From positions 462,111 through 526,110 of the forward strand of contig VHZZ01000018.1 in the NCBI GenBank assembly GCA_009801015.1: a stretch of DNA of 64,000 bases. The letters run 5' to 3'. The stretch is from Silene noctiflora (Eukaryota > Streptophyta > Magnoliopsida > Caryophyllales > Caryophyllaceae). Of this stretch, positions 13,901-26,565 are shown piece after piece. A model generated the notes under the pieces. The model did no database searches. It was not told the origin of the DNA and was given only the letters and a program-made list of their open reading frames with translations. Position 1 is the stretch's first letter. Each line of letters opens with the position of its first letter. The position numbers and the translations under genes were made by a program.

Positions 13901-16900
13901 AGTATGGCATGAATAAAATTGATTTAAGCTATGCAAAAGAAAAAAAAAATACAGCTAACTTAACCAAGGACATGACAACATATTGAACACCAAAATTTGG
14001 AGCACATATTTTAACTTTTTAAGCGTGCATATACTATCATCACAAAGAAAATTCAAATAAAAAAAAAGAGGTAAAAGAACACATTTCACCTCTATAATTA
14101 AAGATTTGGGATCAATGTCGCGTGCCCTTAAAACCTGGTTTCTACCAATTGTAAGCTTCCCAAGCCAGCTGCCCAAATTCTTTAGTAACGAACGCTCTTC
14201 TGAGCTAGACTTTATGAGCTCAGAACCTAGTAGAACCTGAACAAACAGAAAAGAATATCAGGTAATCAAAATTAATTCAACATGTTTCACAAAGTAATTG
14301 AAACATTTAAGACAGCCAACCTTGCAATTCTCATAAGTTGCTTGAACAATTTCTTTGTTTAAAGCTTTTGAGTTGAACTTGTCCAGAAACTTCAGATATA
14401 ACTCGTGAAAGTTTGGCTCGATGCTTGCCCTGCAGTGACTTCAGAATGTCACAACACTTGCGAGACATAACACTAGACAGGAAAAAATGTGGGGAAGTAA
14501 TGTTTGAGAACTCAAAAGAGCAGGAGGAAGATTGTGAATTGTGACCTTTTCATCACCATATACTGCGCAAACCAAGGATAGTATTGCTCCTTCAGAATTT
14601 CAGAGAATTCTTTGGCTTTAGCTTCAATATTAGCTGAAGAAATGTTGTTGATTATAAATGAAATTTTGTCTTGAACCTCGGAAGACGGTGCCTGTGAATA
14701 GAATGAACATGAAATAGATGTTAAACATCAAAGAGAAGAAACCTCCAGTGACAAACAAAAATGCTGGTAGACATGAAAGATGTAATATATCTTTCCCTTC
14801 CTATCAATACACTAAGTAGTCCATTTTCTCTGCTCTAAAACTAGCCAGAATAATGTTGAAATCAAGTGTTTTTCAGGAAGATTGTCAATTTCATAAAGAC
14901 GAGCCAGAAGGTGGCTCTAGAAGTTTGACAAAGATTATTTTCATTGGATAGTTCTCTGAAATAGGCTTTGGCGCTACGTGCATGGGTTTTCTATGTATAA
15001 ATTTACTCTTTTAAAATTGAAGCTTTTGTGATTGTTATTTTGTTAGTTTTAGTATTTAAGAGAACCTTCTGGCAAGATTTTATGATCAATGCCTTTTATC
15101 TTACAATCATGACAAAATTCTGCAATTGAACCATAATGATTATCAAGACTTTCAGAGTTTCAAGATGATGCATTGTGTCTCAAACAGGCTCAAAAAGTAA
15201 TCATTTAAAAGAGAAATTGGCCCCAAAAAAGAGTGATGTATTCCATCTTGAATGATATATGTCATCATATTGACCTGATGTAAAAAATATGTTCTACTTG
15301 AAAAGGTTACCATCGTAATTTCCAATCATAGTGTTCGCATATTTAGAATAATAAAAAACCCTCATATTGTAAAGAAAGAATTTTTCCTATATTGTATGGG
15401 GAACAATATTTTTGCTTTTTGTATCAAAGGATAGTCAATCACTCAATTGCATATGCCGTATATAATACTAATATATTATATTTTGTTTAAATATGAAACT
15501 TCACTATCCAATCAATAAGTGACAAATGTCAATCAAAGAAGCCCTTAAATTCCGTACATTAGTACATAGTATTGATTTAGATGGAATGAAATAAACAGCC
15601 CATGAACTGTTTGCATTTGCAATTTTCAACACAGTTTTCATTATGGGTCATTCGAAATGAACTCTCCATATGGGTGGGGCTGCAAACATCCAAAACAAGT
15701 ACCTTATTTTGTTCAGAATGACAAGAACAGTAAAAAAAAAAAGAACATGATGGAATACATTCACAGACCACAAAACACCACTTAGCAAGCCAGAAATAAA
15801 GCCAAAAAATAGAAGGAACACAAATATGAGCTATTAACTACCCCAGGCAACAGAAAACTAAGAAATGGGAATCAAGGCAGATTATGCACAAAGACAATTG
15901 AAAAATACCTCAATTGGAGTTTCTCTGCGTTCAGCAGCAGCTTCAAGTGTCTCTATGTTCAATGCAGAACCAAACCCTGCATGGGATCAAAGAATTTTGG
16001 AATGGATATAAATGTTAGCAGCAAATGTCAGAGAAGTCAAGTACAACCTGGAGAAAAAGCTCTAAGGAAACAATATAAAGATATTACTTGTGGTAGACCC
16101 TCGGTTACGAGAAAATGCCGAGGAAATTGATAGCATCCCAGGGGCACTTTGAGCACTTTGTAGCTATTAAGGGGAAAAAAAAATATGTTAGCTTTCTTCA
16201 TTGTTGACCTCATTCCATCCTGTAAGCTGAAACAGACAAACCTTGGGCAAGCTGACACTGTCAGCTGAAGATGTTGCAGTAGGTTGAACTGAAGCAGCTA
16301 TAGGTGGTTTTGTGAAGCTGTTCGTAGTAGTCGAAGCCTTTGCTCCATCTTCAACCAAAGCTGATTGTCGCGGCTGAAACCGAAGAGATGATGAGAGTTG
16401 TTGCCCGGGGTGTGAACTATTAGATCCAATCAACTGCAAAATACAGATGAATCATTATAAATTATGCACACCTTGGAGATGGGTCCAAACCAGGACAGAC
16501 TATTTTCAAAGATAAACCAAAACTATATGAACAGATCATAAAATGTGTCAAACTATGATTGTCAGACAATGTGGCATTACACGGTATTGGATGCAGCAAT
16601 ACAGCACTGCCTAATTCAGTGATACCTTCGTCTTTAAATAAGTTTCATTTCTTACAAGTTCAGCATCAACAAAAAAATAGAGTTTTACAGTCTGAAGACA
16701 GAACCTGGCACTCTGGCAGTTTAAAAGACCCAGGTAGCTTTTAGGGGGTGTTTGGTTGGAGCTTTTGCAATGGATGGGAATGGATTTAATTCATTCTAGT
16801 GTTTGGTTGAAGGGTTTTGGAATGGAGTTAGATACCCAATGGATTCTAACTCCATTCGAACCCCTTGGAATCTCATACTCATGTATACACCCAAGTTTCT

Positions 16901-18823
16901 AACTCCATTCCACCTATTACTATACTCAATTCATTCCAAGATCGAACCAAACACTTGTAAGCAAGTATGGGGTTCTAACTCTATACCTCTATGGTATCAT
17001 AATCCATTCCGATCTATTCCGATACTTTGAACCAAACGACCCCTTATATTTTTAGGAGAGGGGGAGATGAGATTCCTTTTTCTATTAAATTATCAAATTT
17101 GATATACTCATCACCATGTTGTCATTTGAATAATAAAATATGTGTATGTGATTCCCCATCCTGTCTCAAAAGATATATTCATGTATACACTAAGGCGCTC
17201 GAACAAAAACTGCACTTCTTAGTCTAGAAAAAGATGATCTGTCAATCCTGTGATCTCTTTGCATTATACTCTGCATTTTCATTAGAACCTAATTCCAAAA
17301 CATCCTTTAAAAGTTGGTAGACTACAAGCACGCAAGATGACGGAAATAAGCCTCATACAAATCAATTAATTATATGTACAGTATTATAACTATTGCTACT
17401 ATTAGCTGCTTGAAAAATTCCTGGTTAAAAATTCAAATGAGTAGGTGACATGCCCATATTCAAGAACATAAAATTAGCACATATTCATATAAAACCAACT
17501 CCTTTTGACTGCATGGGGCCTAAAAAGGATGACAATTTCAGTCCCCTTTTTCAACCACTTAGCAAAGTGTGCCAATATTGATCCCCTGAGTACAATTACT
17601 CGCGGTCAATCCCACTTAATAAGGAGGAAGTAAATGCAAGCGTGAGAAAATAAAACCGTTCACTTTACCTCATTAACTGTTGTCCCCAGAGAAGACATGT
17701 TAAGTTGGTCAACCGGACCATTTCCTCCATGGGACTTTCTCGCAAGGACCCCATCTATATATTCAACAACATTAGGATGAGTGCTACGGAGATGAGATAT
17801 CTGTAAGATGTGGTTGCAATATTGGGGCCACTCCTCCAAACGACTAATAAACTGCTCCAAAGCCTTCGTGCCAAATGCAAACATCTGTAGTAAATTTGTC
17901 ACAGACTAAGCTACCCACCAGCACAACAAAATACTCAAAGAGAAAACTGCAGTCCACACATACCTTCGAATCGGCAGGCTTGCGCAGTGCATCCAGAACA
18001 CAACGAAGTGCGATGCCAAGAGGCAGATGAGTTACTAGTTGATGTTTGATGATACAGCCTGCAACAATTCAACATGTGACCAGTAACATCAGCCTAAACC
18101 CAATAGTCATGCTTAATATATCCACTTTCCAGTATGAAAAGTTGTGATGTCGTACCAAATAAGATGGCAGCTAATCCAAGCTGCTTCTCAGGATATTTAG
18201 GGAAGAATCTGTATTCTTCAAAAAGATTGGATATCATGCAGTCAAAAATAGATAGTTCCCTGCCATTCAAAGATCAATCAGTAACATACATTTTCGTGAG
18301 GAATAGTGGATCCACTTCAACAACAAACATATGCAGCATTTTTTCATTTAATTTTTCTAGTCTGAAGACCTATGTTACTATCACTCTTCATATAACCTTT
18401 GAGTACCTGTGTCCGACGATTGACGCCTGAACATTGATATGCCACTTGGGCATTATCTTTTAACCCAAAAACATCCGTGAAAAAGCTAGTGTCGGACGTA
18501 ATACATGCCTGAGTATCAAACACAGATATTCTCTGAAAAAGCTTCATGTTTTTGACCTAAAATGAATTTTTGTATCATCGCCAGCCCACAAAAAAGTGTA
18601 GTGTCAAAGTAGCATAAGTGCTAAGTATGCAAGCAGTTGCAACTTTTGCAAAAATGGTTAGAATCCATTTATGTGATTAAGTCTGAGAAAATAGTGTAGA
18701 TTTGCCAAAAAGAAAATAAAGACAGCCAAAATGGCGTCATAGTAGGATAGGTGCCAGGTATACAAGCAAAATGGTTACACTTCATTGATCTATTTAAGTC
18801 TGAAAAAAAAGTGTACATTTGTT

Positions 18824-18862
<39 letters not shown>

Positions 18863-21800
18863 GACTACTAGATTTCGCAAGACAAAATGCCACATCAACT
18901 GGCATGGAGAAAGACAAAGTTCATCAAATTGCATGAACAAGACCCTGTCATATATGCTTCTTTAGAAGAAATGAAGGTAGCTTTGCAATAGCAAAGCGAG
19001 AATCATTAAACACATGTGTATGTATACATATAACATACAGAAGAGGAAACAAAAAAAGGTGTCAAGTCCGGTCAACTCCACAACCAAACAGGCCAAACAA
19101 ACAAATTCATGATATAGATCTGGTATTGAGACCAAGGAGGAAATAAATTTAGCATAAAAAGCTGCTATATATAGAAAAATAACCTTTTCACTGAGGATTC
19201 TTTAAAACGAGCAAGCATTTGAACCATCTCATCAATTGACTGTTGTTCAGCAAACATGCGCTGGAAATAGGAATTTGCCTCGGACTCAATATCTTCAGAA
19301 TATGTGTTCGAGGAAGAGGAATCAATAACCCCATCATTCTGCTGACTCGAATGATGATTCTCTACGGATGTAAGCATTTCGCCAATTTCATCAGAAAGAC
19401 TCTTTAAAGTCAAAGTCTGAGTATTAGCTTCAAGGACCTGCAAAATGGGTTTAACAATCACTACAAACAAAAAATAGTCTTTAATGAACAAGAAAATGCA
19501 AATGATGGATTCAACCCTTCATGTGAGAAACCACAACCTTCAAGATAATTCTAGCTGTTTGGGATCCAAGAGTACCAGCTGAAGTAGTATGATGCAATCG
19601 AATGGCAGCATCATCTGAGACTGTTTGTAGCTGTATCTCCTTCACATACTTCAAACACTCCTGCAAAGTAACATTGTGCATAGAACTCTAAACTTAAAGC
19701 GTTCCACAATACTGATTGACAAAAAGAGAATCAAATATATCGCAAGCATCTGTGTGCAGCATAAAATACCTCAATAAAGGCTTCTTTACTTATGATGATA
19801 TTATCATTCAGCCATTTCTCAAAATCTAAGAGTTCCTTCTGAAAAGCAACAGCTGCCAGTCTGATAGCCAGAGAAAACGGAATCCTCTCCAAAACAAGAT
19901 TTATAATCTACACAAACAACAGAAATAACTCAATAAAAAAATCCAGTAAAAAACCATTACCGAAAGAAAGTCGTCAAATCTTGTAAGATCTACATAAAAC
20001 AACACCTTATTTTCCTGACATATATCTAGAATCCTGTGGACACTGTCCGAATCTTTAGTAAGAGTGTCAACAAATCCACGCAGCACCAGGTTATGGTTGA
20101 TGTGCCAAAGGTGAAGAATGAATCCTTTCCTGCTAGCATTAGCAATTACCCTTGGAAGAGCATTAGAGGATACTTCATGCTGAAGAAGATTGTATGTTGT
20201 CTACAAGATTAAATAAAAATAAAATTAAGTTCAGAAAAATTCAGACTACTAGTAAGTATCAAAATAATTTATCCAAAACAAACGAGAAATAATACAGGCA
20301 GATATCAGTAAAGGATAGCATAAAAGTATAAAACATACCATTGCAACTAGGAAAAACATAAAACAACAAAGCTAGACACGCTGTACGAGCCACATTCCAA
20401 ATATTAAGTCAAAGGGAGAGAGAATGGCGGGGAGAATATCTATGGTCAGCGCAATTCCTTTATAGCTAAAATAATGCATCAATGCATCTCGTAACTACAT
20501 TACAACAACAAAAGATGGTGTACATTCAGGCCCAAAATCATCAGGCAGAAATTAGAGAAGATTACATGAATTTGTGCAATCCCAAGTAGCAGTACTTCAG
20601 GGCAGTGTTTAAGAGGATGCTCTAGCATGGACTGAATAGTAGCAGCATGGCCCCTCTCAGCCAATTGGCACAGCACATCCAGTAGATCAAGACATAACCA
20701 TGCATTATTCGATTGTCCAAGTTGAGAGTTCAGACCATGAACATCAACATACGCCTGCAACACAACCAATGTCCCTTATCTCAATCATCAGAGCAATATA
20801 AACAAAGCAGGAAGTTCATTACTTTCTTGTACACCATCAACTCACCAGTTTCCTGATCGAATGGGAAAATGTAAATATTTCAGGCGGCATGGATACAGCA
20901 TACTTAAGAAAGGACAATTGCCCTTCAGAATTCTTCCAGACCGAACCACAAATAGCATGAATTGGAAACAACTCCTACAAAACTCATATGATTCAGACAA
21001 ATGAGTATAATTCATCAGCTTTCTGGTGACCGAATCATTCAGACAACTAAGCAGAATTGATCAGCTGTCTACTATTATAACAAACATTTACCTGGCAAGC
21101 ACACTTGTAAATAGTCATGAAAAATGAGAAAGCATCCTCACTAGAAATGTAAAATCCCTCGTGATCAAGATTCTCCATAACTTTAACCCAGTTGGTGTCA
21201 GGCGCCTGTACATAGAAATACATGAGAGACGAGAAAACATGCTGGCAGGTTTCATAAACATAGATAAATCATACCCAACCCCACGCTTCAGACACGTGTG
21301 AGAGGTACAACGCTAGATCGAACATAGTCTACATAGAATCAGATAGCATCAAAGTAGTTCCTAGAAAACCATCCATGCATAAACAAAAACGACGACCAAA
21401 ACAACGCCTTGGTAACTATGCCGAAAAGATTAGTACATTTATTTTATATAAGAAAATCAAGAGAAAACATCAAACTCCGGAATGCAATATATGAACATTA
21501 TAACTTTGAAAATTATGAGATTAATTAGCATAATCATCAGTTTGTATAGTTTCTAATAACAACATTCAAAGGCCCTAAATTTAATCTCCATGCTCACTAC
21601 AAAACATCAAACTCCGGAATGCAATATATGAACATTATAACTTTGAAAATTATGAAATTAATTAGCATAATAATCAGTTTGCATAGTTTCTAATAACAAC
21701 ATTCAAAGGCCCTAAATTTAATCTCCGTGCTTACTACAAAATAGCATACCCATTTACAAGATACAAGCGAAATTTAAAACTAAAGCCTTTGTTTCCACTG

Positions 21801-24800
21801 TTATGAGATACTTTGGAGCAAAATGTCATGTTCCTAAATCCTAATGTAAAAATACTCTAATGTTCACATATATTACCTCATCAACATTAATGTCAAGAGA
21901 CCAACTTCAAAGGTTTTAAAACTACTAGGACTCTAGGAGTACAAGTTTGTGAAAAACACCAATTTCTCCCGTCCATAGCAGGATAATCAAGAATTTTAAA
22001 AAGCTTTCTCTAGAATCTTTGATGTATATTTTCTCTCTGACCATATGGAGCATGTTTAGCAGCTACACGTTGCCTAGTTGCTGCTTGTATCAACTAGTTT
22101 GTTAAGATGATTGTATTAGTTGCAGCAGACGGATCTCCGAAAGTATTAGGAAAATGAAGTCAGTTGTCAGCTGCTTTAGAATGTAAAAGGACATTTAGGG
22201 AACATAACATACTTTTTATGCAGATGTACAATGGTTATTGTTGTCAGCTTATAATGAGAAGGCTCTTTTGCACAAGAAACCACGACTTTGCTTGGATAGA
22301 AAATTTTGGAGGGAACGGAAAAGGAGGGATATGAAGGGTGACAATTTCCTATGTTTGGGGAGCAAAATGGGACTGGAAGGATTTTGGGGGGAGGGGAAAT
22401 AAAGGTACTCCAAGGCAATTTATTCCCTATCCTACAAAAGGAAAGATTTGGAGAGCAATTCCCTACATCCATTTCCCCTCCTGTTCCCTCCCCTTTCTCA
22501 CTCTCCCCTTCCTCTCCCTCCCTTTTTGTATGCAAACAAAGGGTAAAAGAAAAACATATTTTTTAGTTTATAATAGATGAGCTTTTTTCAGTGAAAAAAA
22601 TGCATGTAAAATGCTCTTTTACCAAACATCACTATAAGTTCGTGCAAATGCTCACATCTCCATCCATCAAAAACACCAATATTCGCAATTAGTCACAAAG
22701 AGGTCCATCAGTCATCAGCCATACGCAACCACAGGTCACACTTGTCTGATAGGGTTTTCGGTTCTCTTTCCCCTGTCGTTGAGAAATCAGTACTGACATT
22801 GTTTTACTCCTTCCTAGACCAACTAGTTTCTACAATATTTTGTTCATCTTACATGATAGAAGCAGCAGCCTCAAATACAATCACAAGAGAAATTCCATCA
22901 ACGAAATAATCAAATATGAATACTGCATGAATTTAAGATGTGCGCATAGATAGATTAACTCACTAGCTGCTTAATAGAGTCAATCAGGACGTTAACATTC
23001 CATGAGCTAAGACGTGGAAGCTCGGACATGGCGTTGCTACCAATTGCAGAAAGAAATGCTGAAAATGCAGTACTGCTGTCTTCAAGACCAGCATGAGTGC
23101 GCACAACTGTGCCAAGTATCCGAGCAACAGTTACTTCAGTAAGTGGAAGGTAAAGAGACAAAATTTCCTTGCACTTTGATGCATCAGTTGAACATCCATA
23201 GCCCAGTTCCTTCATCACATCTGCCATACTGATCTCCTTCTCCATTTCAGCAACCAGAGAATCAAAGTCATCATTGGAATCATAAAACAAGTCCATATTC
23301 CTGTATCAGTTTTGAAGAACAACAAAATATAAATCTCATATAAATTAACAAAAAAAAAGCCAATAAAACTCAGCAGGAAAAATGACCTCAATAACTTAGT
23401 ATCATTCAGCTCATCAAGGATCATTGGACCCAAGACAGATGGGACACCCTCTTTTGGTTGCATTAAGCTCAGCATCTGCGTAAATGTGTCAACATGTTTC
23501 GAGAGACCCTCACATCGATGGAGAAACATAAAAATATTCTGAATTTGTTCATCTGACTCTAAAATGCTNGGATTATCAAACAAACTCTCAACATGAGTCA
23601 TGAAAAAGTTAGTCCCTGCAAGAAGCAATAATTGATTTATGTACACCAGGCTATAATAATGACAGACAAAAGAAGCCATATCTCCAGATGCGAGTATTAT
23701 GTCGTACCAACTAATCTGGCTTCGGAATTTTCAGATTCTGACAACGCAAGTCCAACGGCAATTTTTTCAGAAAGTGAAAGGCAGAACAGGTTTGATAAAT
23801 CATCAAGAAATCCTTCCCGGATTGCCACATGTCNTAAAGACTGGCACAGAATAGAGCTGAAGTTTGGTTTCCCCAAAATGAATCTGAATAATGATGCAAA
23901 AGCCGGATGCAAATGATCGTTCTTTACTTCATTCTCATAAATATTGATGTAGTCTAAACAGCTCTGAAGGGTTAATATGCTTCCTTCCAATCCATAGTNG
24001 CTGAACTGTACAGAAACGGGAGGGGATCAATTTAAAACTTAACTATAGATGCATTGACTAAATTGAGCCAGAAAACTTTAGTCAAAATGTCTTTCGGGTA
24101 AAANNTNNNNTANGAATAGATTGNGATGGAAAATAAGAGGATAGCAAGTTATAACATAGANAGAAAATAATAAAAATACTGTAAACTCATGTAGACTGTA
24201 GAGCCATGTCTTCCAATAAATCAAACTTAATAGAACGGTTCTCTCTCTTAAAACAATCATCTCAGTTCTAACTGCTAAGATAAGATGTACGGGTACCAAT
24301 AAGAAGCTTTACATGGACAGCCCTTGAGTATATTTAAAACGAAATGAGTTCAGCTAAACATTTTGCCATTCAAATTGCATCTTCCATCACCTGAAAAACC
24401 TTCGTCATCAATAGCTCCCCACATCACAAAAAGCGCGCATAGAAGCAAGCCTCAAAGAGGCACAATCCATAAAAAAGCGGAGCGCCATATGCACAAGGCA
24501 CAACCACAACACGCGAAATACAATAGTATGCACCTACCATGATGTTTTCTTCTAATTCTTTTTTATTATTCCCTTCTCCCTCCTCTAATATGCCGAATTT
24601 CATCTTAAACTAGTTATCATGATAGAATTTTATTTTGAAAAACTACATGCCTTGTGCCCATGAGGCGTGCGAATTCAACTCGTTCCTTGTACATTGTTCT
24701 TGTCATCTTTGCACCTTTCAACACTAAGGTCCTAACACATAGCGAGCTACTCCACAAATCCATCTATATGCTGCCAGATGCAAAGTAACAAAACTTATTG

Positions 24801-25884
24801 AATCGTGCTATGGGTGCTATTCCTATTCCAATAACATAAACCAATGATCGACAAACTAAGCCGGAAAAAAATCACCACACTTTTTTGCATCTATATCCTC
24901 ATACATCATGCATGTGCCCTCGCCTATCCAATTTTCCCCACACAAGCTCGATTCACAACTCTCAACTAACAAACTTCAAATTTCCAAAACGCGCTAGTAT
25001 TCTCGCAAACTAACACTCAAATTTCCATCTAACCTCCACATGCATATGCCCTCACTTATCCAATTTTCCCCATAAACACTTGATTCACACATTTCCTATA
25101 CTCCACAGACAAACTTCAAAGTTCCTAAACGTGCTAGTATTCTCGCAAAACTAAAAATCAAAATCCAGCAACTGACAAAAAAAATCTTCAGACAGTTGCA
25201 CAAAACACAGCAAATTAGGGTTTCCAGCATCGAATAAAAAATTCAATCACATCAACAATCAAACACAAAACACTATGAAAACAATGAAAAACGAACATAA
25301 CAAAGTTTGTTTACTAGCCAAATGCCAAGTAAAAAGAACATGTCGAATAGCGTATTGTTATTCCAACAACACTACACTCATGATGCATCTCCCTCCACAT
25401 ACATGTATACTCACATATCCAATTTCCCTCACAAAAACTCAATTCACACGCAAATTCATAACACTCCACAACGAACGAACTTCAAAGTTCCAAACCACGC
25501 TACTATTCTCACGAAACTATCAGCGAAAACCTCCATAAACAAGGGCCTTCCCTTATCCAGTTTTCCTCACACAAACTCTCAACATTCCACAACAAACAAA
25601 CAACAAAGTTCCAAACCGCGCAACTATTCTCGCGAAACAAACACTCAAAAACTCCATCAACTTACAAAAATTCTTCCAACAATCACACAAATCGTAACAA
25701 ATTAGGGTTTCCAGCATCAAATCAAGAGTTCAATCAAATCAACAATCAAAATCACAAAACAAAATCAAAATCAATCAAAATAAACCTGACGAAGTTCTTG
25801 TAGGACGGAATCAGAGTTAGATCCGTTCAAGCTACGGATGAGAAATCGGACATGACTAGCGACCGTCGACGAGAATTCCTGCAT
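1986..25884 (-). CDS. NOT1: CCR4-NOT transcription complex subunit 1 (NOT1), about 50 coding exons
   Basis: NOT1 is the scaffold of the CCR4-NOT deadenylase, which shortens poly(A) tails and represses mRNAs in the cytoplasm. I joined exons by hand using GT/AG sites and reading phase: 25786-25884, 23708-24005, 23387-23615, 22964-23300, 21092-21205, 20846-20974, 20566-20754, 20006-20200, 19770-19907, 19538-19660, 19184-19437, 18156-18259, 17964-18058, 17669-17884, 16242-16433, 16088-16163, 15909-15976, 14546-14691, 14321-14429, 14090-14236, 13844-13891, 13305-13433, 12913-13146, 12695-12820, 12232-12311, 12036-12141, 11839-11934, 11616-11765, 10921-11100, 10557-10786, 10052-10181, 9857-9973, 9312-9356, 9137-9214, 8933-9049, 8499-8625, 8317-8417, 8096-8233, 7731-7811, 7161-7307, 6968-7075, 6586-6729, 6413-6474, 5300-5453, 5023-5214, 4837-4941, 4597-4725, 2964-3191, 2227-2328, 1986-2138. 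They sum to 7095 nt, 2364 residues, close to the roughly 2400 usual for plant NOT1, and all phases agree. Visible domains are the N-terminal HEAT-like region (1-900), the MIF4G domain that binds CAF1 (about 930-1225; [27 protein letters not shown]), DUF3819, which binds CAF40/NOT9 (about 1265-1470; [19 protein letters not shown]), and the C-terminal NOT1 domain that binds NOT2/NOT3 (about 1857-2315; [30 protein letters not shown]). The start is the first ATG after a CT-rich leader and opens the conserved [20 protein letters not shown]. Three N bases fall in exons 2-3. Single junctions could shift by a few bases. Confidence 0.95.
3423..4229. mobile_element. hAT-superfamily non-autonomous element in a NOT1 intron
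   Basis: The 807-bp element is bounded by the exact 8-bp target duplication ATGAGAGG at 3415-3422 and 4230-4237. Its terminal inverted repeats are CAAGGCCGGCCCTG on the left and CAGGACCGTCCCTG (minus strand) on the right, 11 of 14 identical, with GGGCCC-rich subterminal parts. The duplication length and the ends are those of hAT transposons. No transposase frame is present. It sits in the intron between the NOT1 exons at 4597-4725 and 2964-3191, in no coding part. It carries a tRNA-like A box/B box pair at about 3556-3623. Confidence 0.85.
3551..3635 (+). repeat. tRNA-like (Pol III promoter-like) segment inside the hAT element
   Basis: GTAGCGTAGTGG near 3558 resembles an A box, and GGTTCGAATCA at 3613-3623 is a near-perfect B box, 50-60 bp apart as in tRNAs and tRNA-derived SINEs. 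No cloverleaf can be folded by eye, so I do not call a tRNA gene. Either a SINE head was captured or the hAT family itself carries this segment. Confidence 0.4.
4290..4480. repeat. possible degenerate MITE in a NOT1 intron
   Basis: The left part GTTTGGATACATATTGAGGGAAGG and the right part, read on the minus strand, ATTTGGATGGGAGGGAAAAA form a loose inverted repeat around a purine/pyrimidine-skewed core. A similar but separate sequence lies at 22281-22555. No target duplication was found. Confidence 0.3.
6064..6248. mobile_element. Stowaway-type MITE (Tc1/mariner) in a NOT1 intron
   Basis: The 185-bp element is flanked by TA on both sides. Its ends are CTCCCTCCTATTCTGTTGG and, on the minus strand, CTCCTTCCTATTATATGG. 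CTCCCTCC ends with a TA duplication are the hallmark of Stowaway elements. There is no coding capacity. Confidence 0.8.
8670..8866. mobile_element. Stowaway-type MITE in a NOT1 intron
   Basis: The 197-bp element is flanked by TA. The ends CTCCTTCCTATTCACCATTT and CTCCCTCCTATTCACCATTT (minus strand) differ at one of the first 20 bases. The inner part, with CTTCCCCTTTCC and a GAATTTGGACC word occurring twice, is shared with the copy at 42317-42512, so the two are one subfamily. It lies between the exons at 8933-9049 and 8499-8625. Confidence 0.85.
16744..17043. mobile_element. Tourist-type MITE (PIF/Harbinger) in a NOT1 intron
   Basis: The 300-bp element has a TTA target duplication at 16741-16743 and 17044-17046. 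Its inverted ends are GGGGGTGTTTGGTTGGAG and GGGGTCGTTTGGTTCAAAG (minus strand). The 3-bp TTA duplication and the GG(N)TGTTTGGTT ends are those of PIF/Harbinger MITEs. The interior repeats GGAATGGA / TCCATTCC words. It has no coding capacity. Confidence 0.85.
21464..21737. repeat. 137-bp tandem duplication in a NOT1 intron
   Basis: The block starting AAAACATCAAACTCCGG at 21464 is repeated directly at 21601 with only a few mismatches. The two copies are adjacent, which indicates a recent local duplication. It lies in the large intron 21206-22963. Confidence 0.8.
22281..22555. repeat. possible MITE with CTTTGTTTG-type ends in a NOT1 intron
   Basis: The left end ACTTTGCTTGGATAGAAAATT and the right end, read on the minus strand, CCCTTTGTTTGCATACAAAAA form an imperfect inverted repeat around a strongly purine-rich then pyrimidine-rich core (GGGGGGAGGGG, CTCCCCTTCCTCTCCCTCCC). 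The target duplication is not resolved. Confidence 0.4.
24907..25770. repeat. degenerate tandem array in the first NOT1 intron
   Basis: A motif of about 120 bp recurs near 24926, 25057, 25414 and 25553. Each copy contains TATCCAATTTTCC followed by a GATTCACA/ACACTC stretch and CAAAGTTCCTAAACGTGC-like sequence, then TATTCTCGC. The tail AAATTAGGGTTTCCAGCATC also occurs twice (near 25213 and 25702), so a larger unit of about 490 bp was duplicated too. The array ends just before exon 1 (25786). Confidence 0.65.
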
Positions 25885-26280
25885 CGTTGCAGGTGGAAAA
25901 AAGGAGAAATCGCGAAGTGAAAATTAGGGTTTTCGAGAGATGGAGAGTGAGGTTGCGATTAAATTCGAGATTTGCGGAGGAGAGAAAGAAGAAAGAGAGT
26001 GTTAAAGAGGGGAAAAGGGTGTATGTATGTAATCCGGAGGGAGACTTAGGGAAGTGTGTCAGTATTTTGGGTTTTTTTTTTTTACTTTTTTGGCAAGAAA
26101 ATTTGGGAGAAAGGTTGTGTGATGTGGTGGGTTGGTTGTATTTAAGGATGGGTGAGGTTGGTGACTTGGTGGTGTGGGTGGGCTTTGTGGTGTTTTTGGG
26201 TCGATGTCGAAGGTTGGCGAGTGGCAACTCGGGGTTAGGGTTTAGGTTGGGATTGTTTTGTGAAGCTGCGAATTTGTGAT
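25885..26280 (-). promoter_or_regulatory. NOT1 leader and core promoter region with two telo-box motifs
   Basis: Read on the minus strand, the ~170 bases before the NOT1 start codon are CT-rich (CTCTCTTTCTTCTTTCTCTC), typical of a plant 5' UTR. The motif AAACCCTAA (telo-box) occurs at 25924-25932 inside the leader and again at 26235-26243 upstream. Telo-boxes are known in promoters of plant ribosomal-protein and other growth-linked genes. No clear TATA box is seen, which suits a constitutively expressed gene. Confidence 0.5.
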
Positions 26281-26334
26281 AGGGATGTTAATAGATCATG
26301 TTTGATAGAAGTTTGTATGAGATATATTTGTATA

Positions 26335-26565
26335 CTCCCTTCGATTCAGACAAATGGTAACATAGGTAAAAAGTGGTTATTGAAGAAAAGGTGAAAAAGC
26401 TTGATTGGGGTCACGTGAGTTTAGGTGGATTAAATAGGTAGTTGATGAATGGCTGAGTTGATGTAAGGGTAATTTAGTCATTTTTCGTGCCAAATATGGT
26501 ATTTTACCATTGGTGTGGTTCATTAATTTTAGGTAAGTGTTACCATCTGTCTGGATCGGAAGGAG
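26335..26565. mobile_element. Stowaway-type MITE upstream of NOT1
   Basis: The 231-bp element is flanked by TA. Its ends are CTCCCTTCGATTCAGACAAA and CTCCTTCCGATCCAGACAGA (minus strand), with the match continuing into ATGGTAACA. It lies 450 bp upstream of the NOT1 start codon and may be part of its upstream region. Confidence 0.85.

Noticed and set aside
22176-22580. Open frames of 70-119 codons on both strands
   Set aside because: They lie inside a NOT1 intron in a purine/pyrimidine-skewed MITE-like stretch.
25924-26243. Interstitial telomere repeat
   Set aside because: Only single AAACCCTAA motifs, not tandem copies; better read as telo-box promoter motifs.
25307-26279. Open frames of 87-132 codons around the NOT1 first intron and promoter
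   Set aside because: They follow base composition (Thr/Asn/Ser-rich from the repeat array, or antisense of the CT-rich leader) and match no protein.
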